A stretch of 5,837 bases of DNA from an uncultured Opitutaceae bacterium (GTDB taxonomy: Bacteria; Verrucomicrobiota; Verrucomicrobiia; Opitutales; Opitutaceae): the NCBI GenBank assembly GCA_937128785.1, contig CAKZMS010000634.1, positions 1 to 5,837 on the forward strand, read 5' to 3'. Under the pieces are notes generated by a model. That model saw only the letters and a list, made by a program, of their open reading frames with translations, was not told the origin of the DNA and searched no databases. A program made the position numbers and the translations under genes. How positions within the stretch are numbered: the first letter of the stretch is position 1; each line of letters begins with the position of its first letter. Of this stretch, positions 4,835 to 5,837 are shown in pieces.

Positions 4835-5837
4835 CGAAGGGTTCCAGTTCCCGGTTGGCGATTGAGGGGGGCGCGGCGGCGGTGACGACCCCGATTCCCC
4901 GACGTCAGCGCTGGGGTGCCGAGGAGTTGGCCGCATTGACGGAGATGGTGGAACAGGAATCGTTGTTTTATTGGGAGGGTCCGCAGACCACGGCGATGCT
5001 GAATCGGTTTCGGGCGATCTACCCGCTCGATTATTGCATGCCGGCGTCGTCGGGGTCGGCCGCGCTGCATATCGCCATCTCGGCGCTGCAATTGGAACCG
5101 GGCTCCGAGGTCATTGTGCCGGCAATCACGGACATGGGATCGGTGATCGGCATTCTATATCAGCAGTTGGTGCCGGTGTTTGCCGATGTGGATGGCGCGA
5201 CGATCAATTTGGATCCGGAAGATGTGCGCCGCCGGATCACCGACCGAACGCGCGCCATCATGCCCGTGCACCTGGCCGGTTGCCCCTGCGATATGACGCC
5301 GCTGATGGAGATCGCCCGGGACCATGACCTGCGGGTGATCGAGGACTGTGCCCAGGCGTGGGGGGCGAAGCATCAGGGGGAACTGGTCGGATTGAAGGGC
5401 GACTTGGCTTGTTACTCGTTCAATGAGTTCAAGCATCTCAGCTGCGGAGACGGAGGAATTGTCGGCACCAACGACGCGCGATGGGGCGAGGGTCTTTCGA
5501 AGTGGGGAGACAAACACTATGATCGGGTGAAGGGCGGGCGTAATCCCGAGACCCTTTCGCCGAATTACCGCATGACCGAGCCGCAGTCGGCCGTGGCCCT
5601 GGGGCAGCTGGCCAAGCATGACGCGTTGGTGGACCATCGGATTCGGATGGGCCGTCGGTTGCGGGCCGGCGTGGCGGACGTTCCGGGAGTGATGCTGCAA
5701 CCGGAATTGCCGGGAGACACGCACAGTTATTGGTTCATCATGCTGCGGCTGCCGGCGGCGAGATGGCGGGTGGATCGGGCAATGGTGTTTGCGGCGCTCC
5801 AGGCGGAAGGTGTGGCTGGTGAGTTGGGTTATCTGCC
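4831..5837 (+). CDS. DegT/DnrJ/EryC1/StrS family PLP-dependent aminotransferase (3' end beyond window)
   Basis: The frame opens at ATG 4831, overlapping the previous stop as ATGA, and remains open to the window end (335 full codons). Members usually have 370-430 residues, so a short C-terminal part is missing. The family is fold-type I sugar aminotransferases that turn keto sugars or cyclitol ketones into amines using PLP. Visible features: substrate/N-terminal segment LAIEGGAAAVTTPIP (9-23), ASSGSAALHIAI (72-83) for the phosphate-binding turn, PAITDMGSVIGILY (97-110), VHLAG (146-150), VIEDCAQAWGA (169-179) with Asp172 to bind the PLP ring nitrogen, and CYSFNEFKHLSCGDGG (194-209) with Lys201 as the PLP lysine. 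SPNYRMTEPQSAVALGQL (243-260) is the typical downstream helix. It resembles the inosose/AHBA-type branch more than the nucleotide-sugar ArnB type, but that is an impression. As third gene of the rightward operon it points to an amino sugar or aminocyclitol intermediate. Confidence 0.88.
   Translation, partial: MTKGSSSRLAIEGGAAAVTTPIPRRQRWGAEELAALTEMVEQESLFYWEGPQTTAMLNRFRAIYPLDYCMPASSGSAALHIAISALQLEPGSEVIVPAITDMGSVIGILYQQLVPVFADVDGATINLDPEDVRRRITDRTRAIMPVHLAGCPCDMTPLMEIARDHDLRVIEDCAQAWGAKHQGELVGLKGDLACYSFNEFKHLSCGDGGIVGTNDARWGEGLSKWGDKHYDRVKGGRNPETLSPNYRMTEPQSAVALGQLAKHDALVDHRIRMGRRLRAGVADVPGVMLQPELPGDTHSYWFIMLRLPAARWRVDRAMVFAALQAEGVAGELGYL

Noticed and set aside
4971..5327. Plus-strand frame starting at 4971
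   Set aside because: It is a different frame inside the DegT aminotransferase gene, which is open from 4831 to the window end.

Overview
The window looks like part of an environmental bacterial genome, most likely Verrucomicrobiota (Opitutales-like) or a relative in the PVC group. This rests on the gene families (a DHDPS-like aldolase with an IAVGVHSTQFEIRDP motif, a DegT aminotransferase with an FKHLSCGDGG motif, an FG-GAP/VCBS secreted protein) and on short periodic intergenic repeats of a kind I associate with such genomes. No rRNA or marker gene is present, so the assignment is an inference.

Positions 1 to about 437 hold an internal piece of a hexapeptide-repeat acetyltransferase with extremely GC-rich third codon positions. 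It joins, tail to tail, a minus-strand FG-GAP/VCBS secreted protein that is also cut off at the same point. Neither gene has its native 3' end, so the join at about 429-441 is either a deletion or a chimeric assembly or clone junction. Positions 863-1130 have no gene but carry several families of short repeats with 9-10 bp internal period, one pair forming a long imperfect hairpin.

Positions 1131-5837 hold a coherent divergent locus. Leftward run an NAD(P)-dependent epimerase/dehydratase-like SDR (2176-3207) and a DHDPS/NAL-family aldolase (1131-2189), overlapping by 14 bp. Rightward run an amidohydrolase-2 family enzyme with intact metal ligands (3306-4073), a paralogue that has lost all of these ligands (4076-4834), and a DegT/DnrJ/EryC1/StrS PLP aminotransferase (4831 to beyond the window end) joined by an ATGA overlap. 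The last gene has no stop in the window. The 98-bp divergent intergenic region contains a perfect 12-bp palindrome and a 13-codon open frame whose stop overlaps the TTG start of the first amidohydrolase.

An SDR, a TIM-barrel hydrolase or lactonase, a Schiff-base aldolase and a sugar-type aminotransferase together suggest metabolism of an unusual sugar, sugar acid or cyclitol. I know of no characterised pathway with this exact gene set. The paired active and ligand-less amidohydrolases are the most distinctive part.
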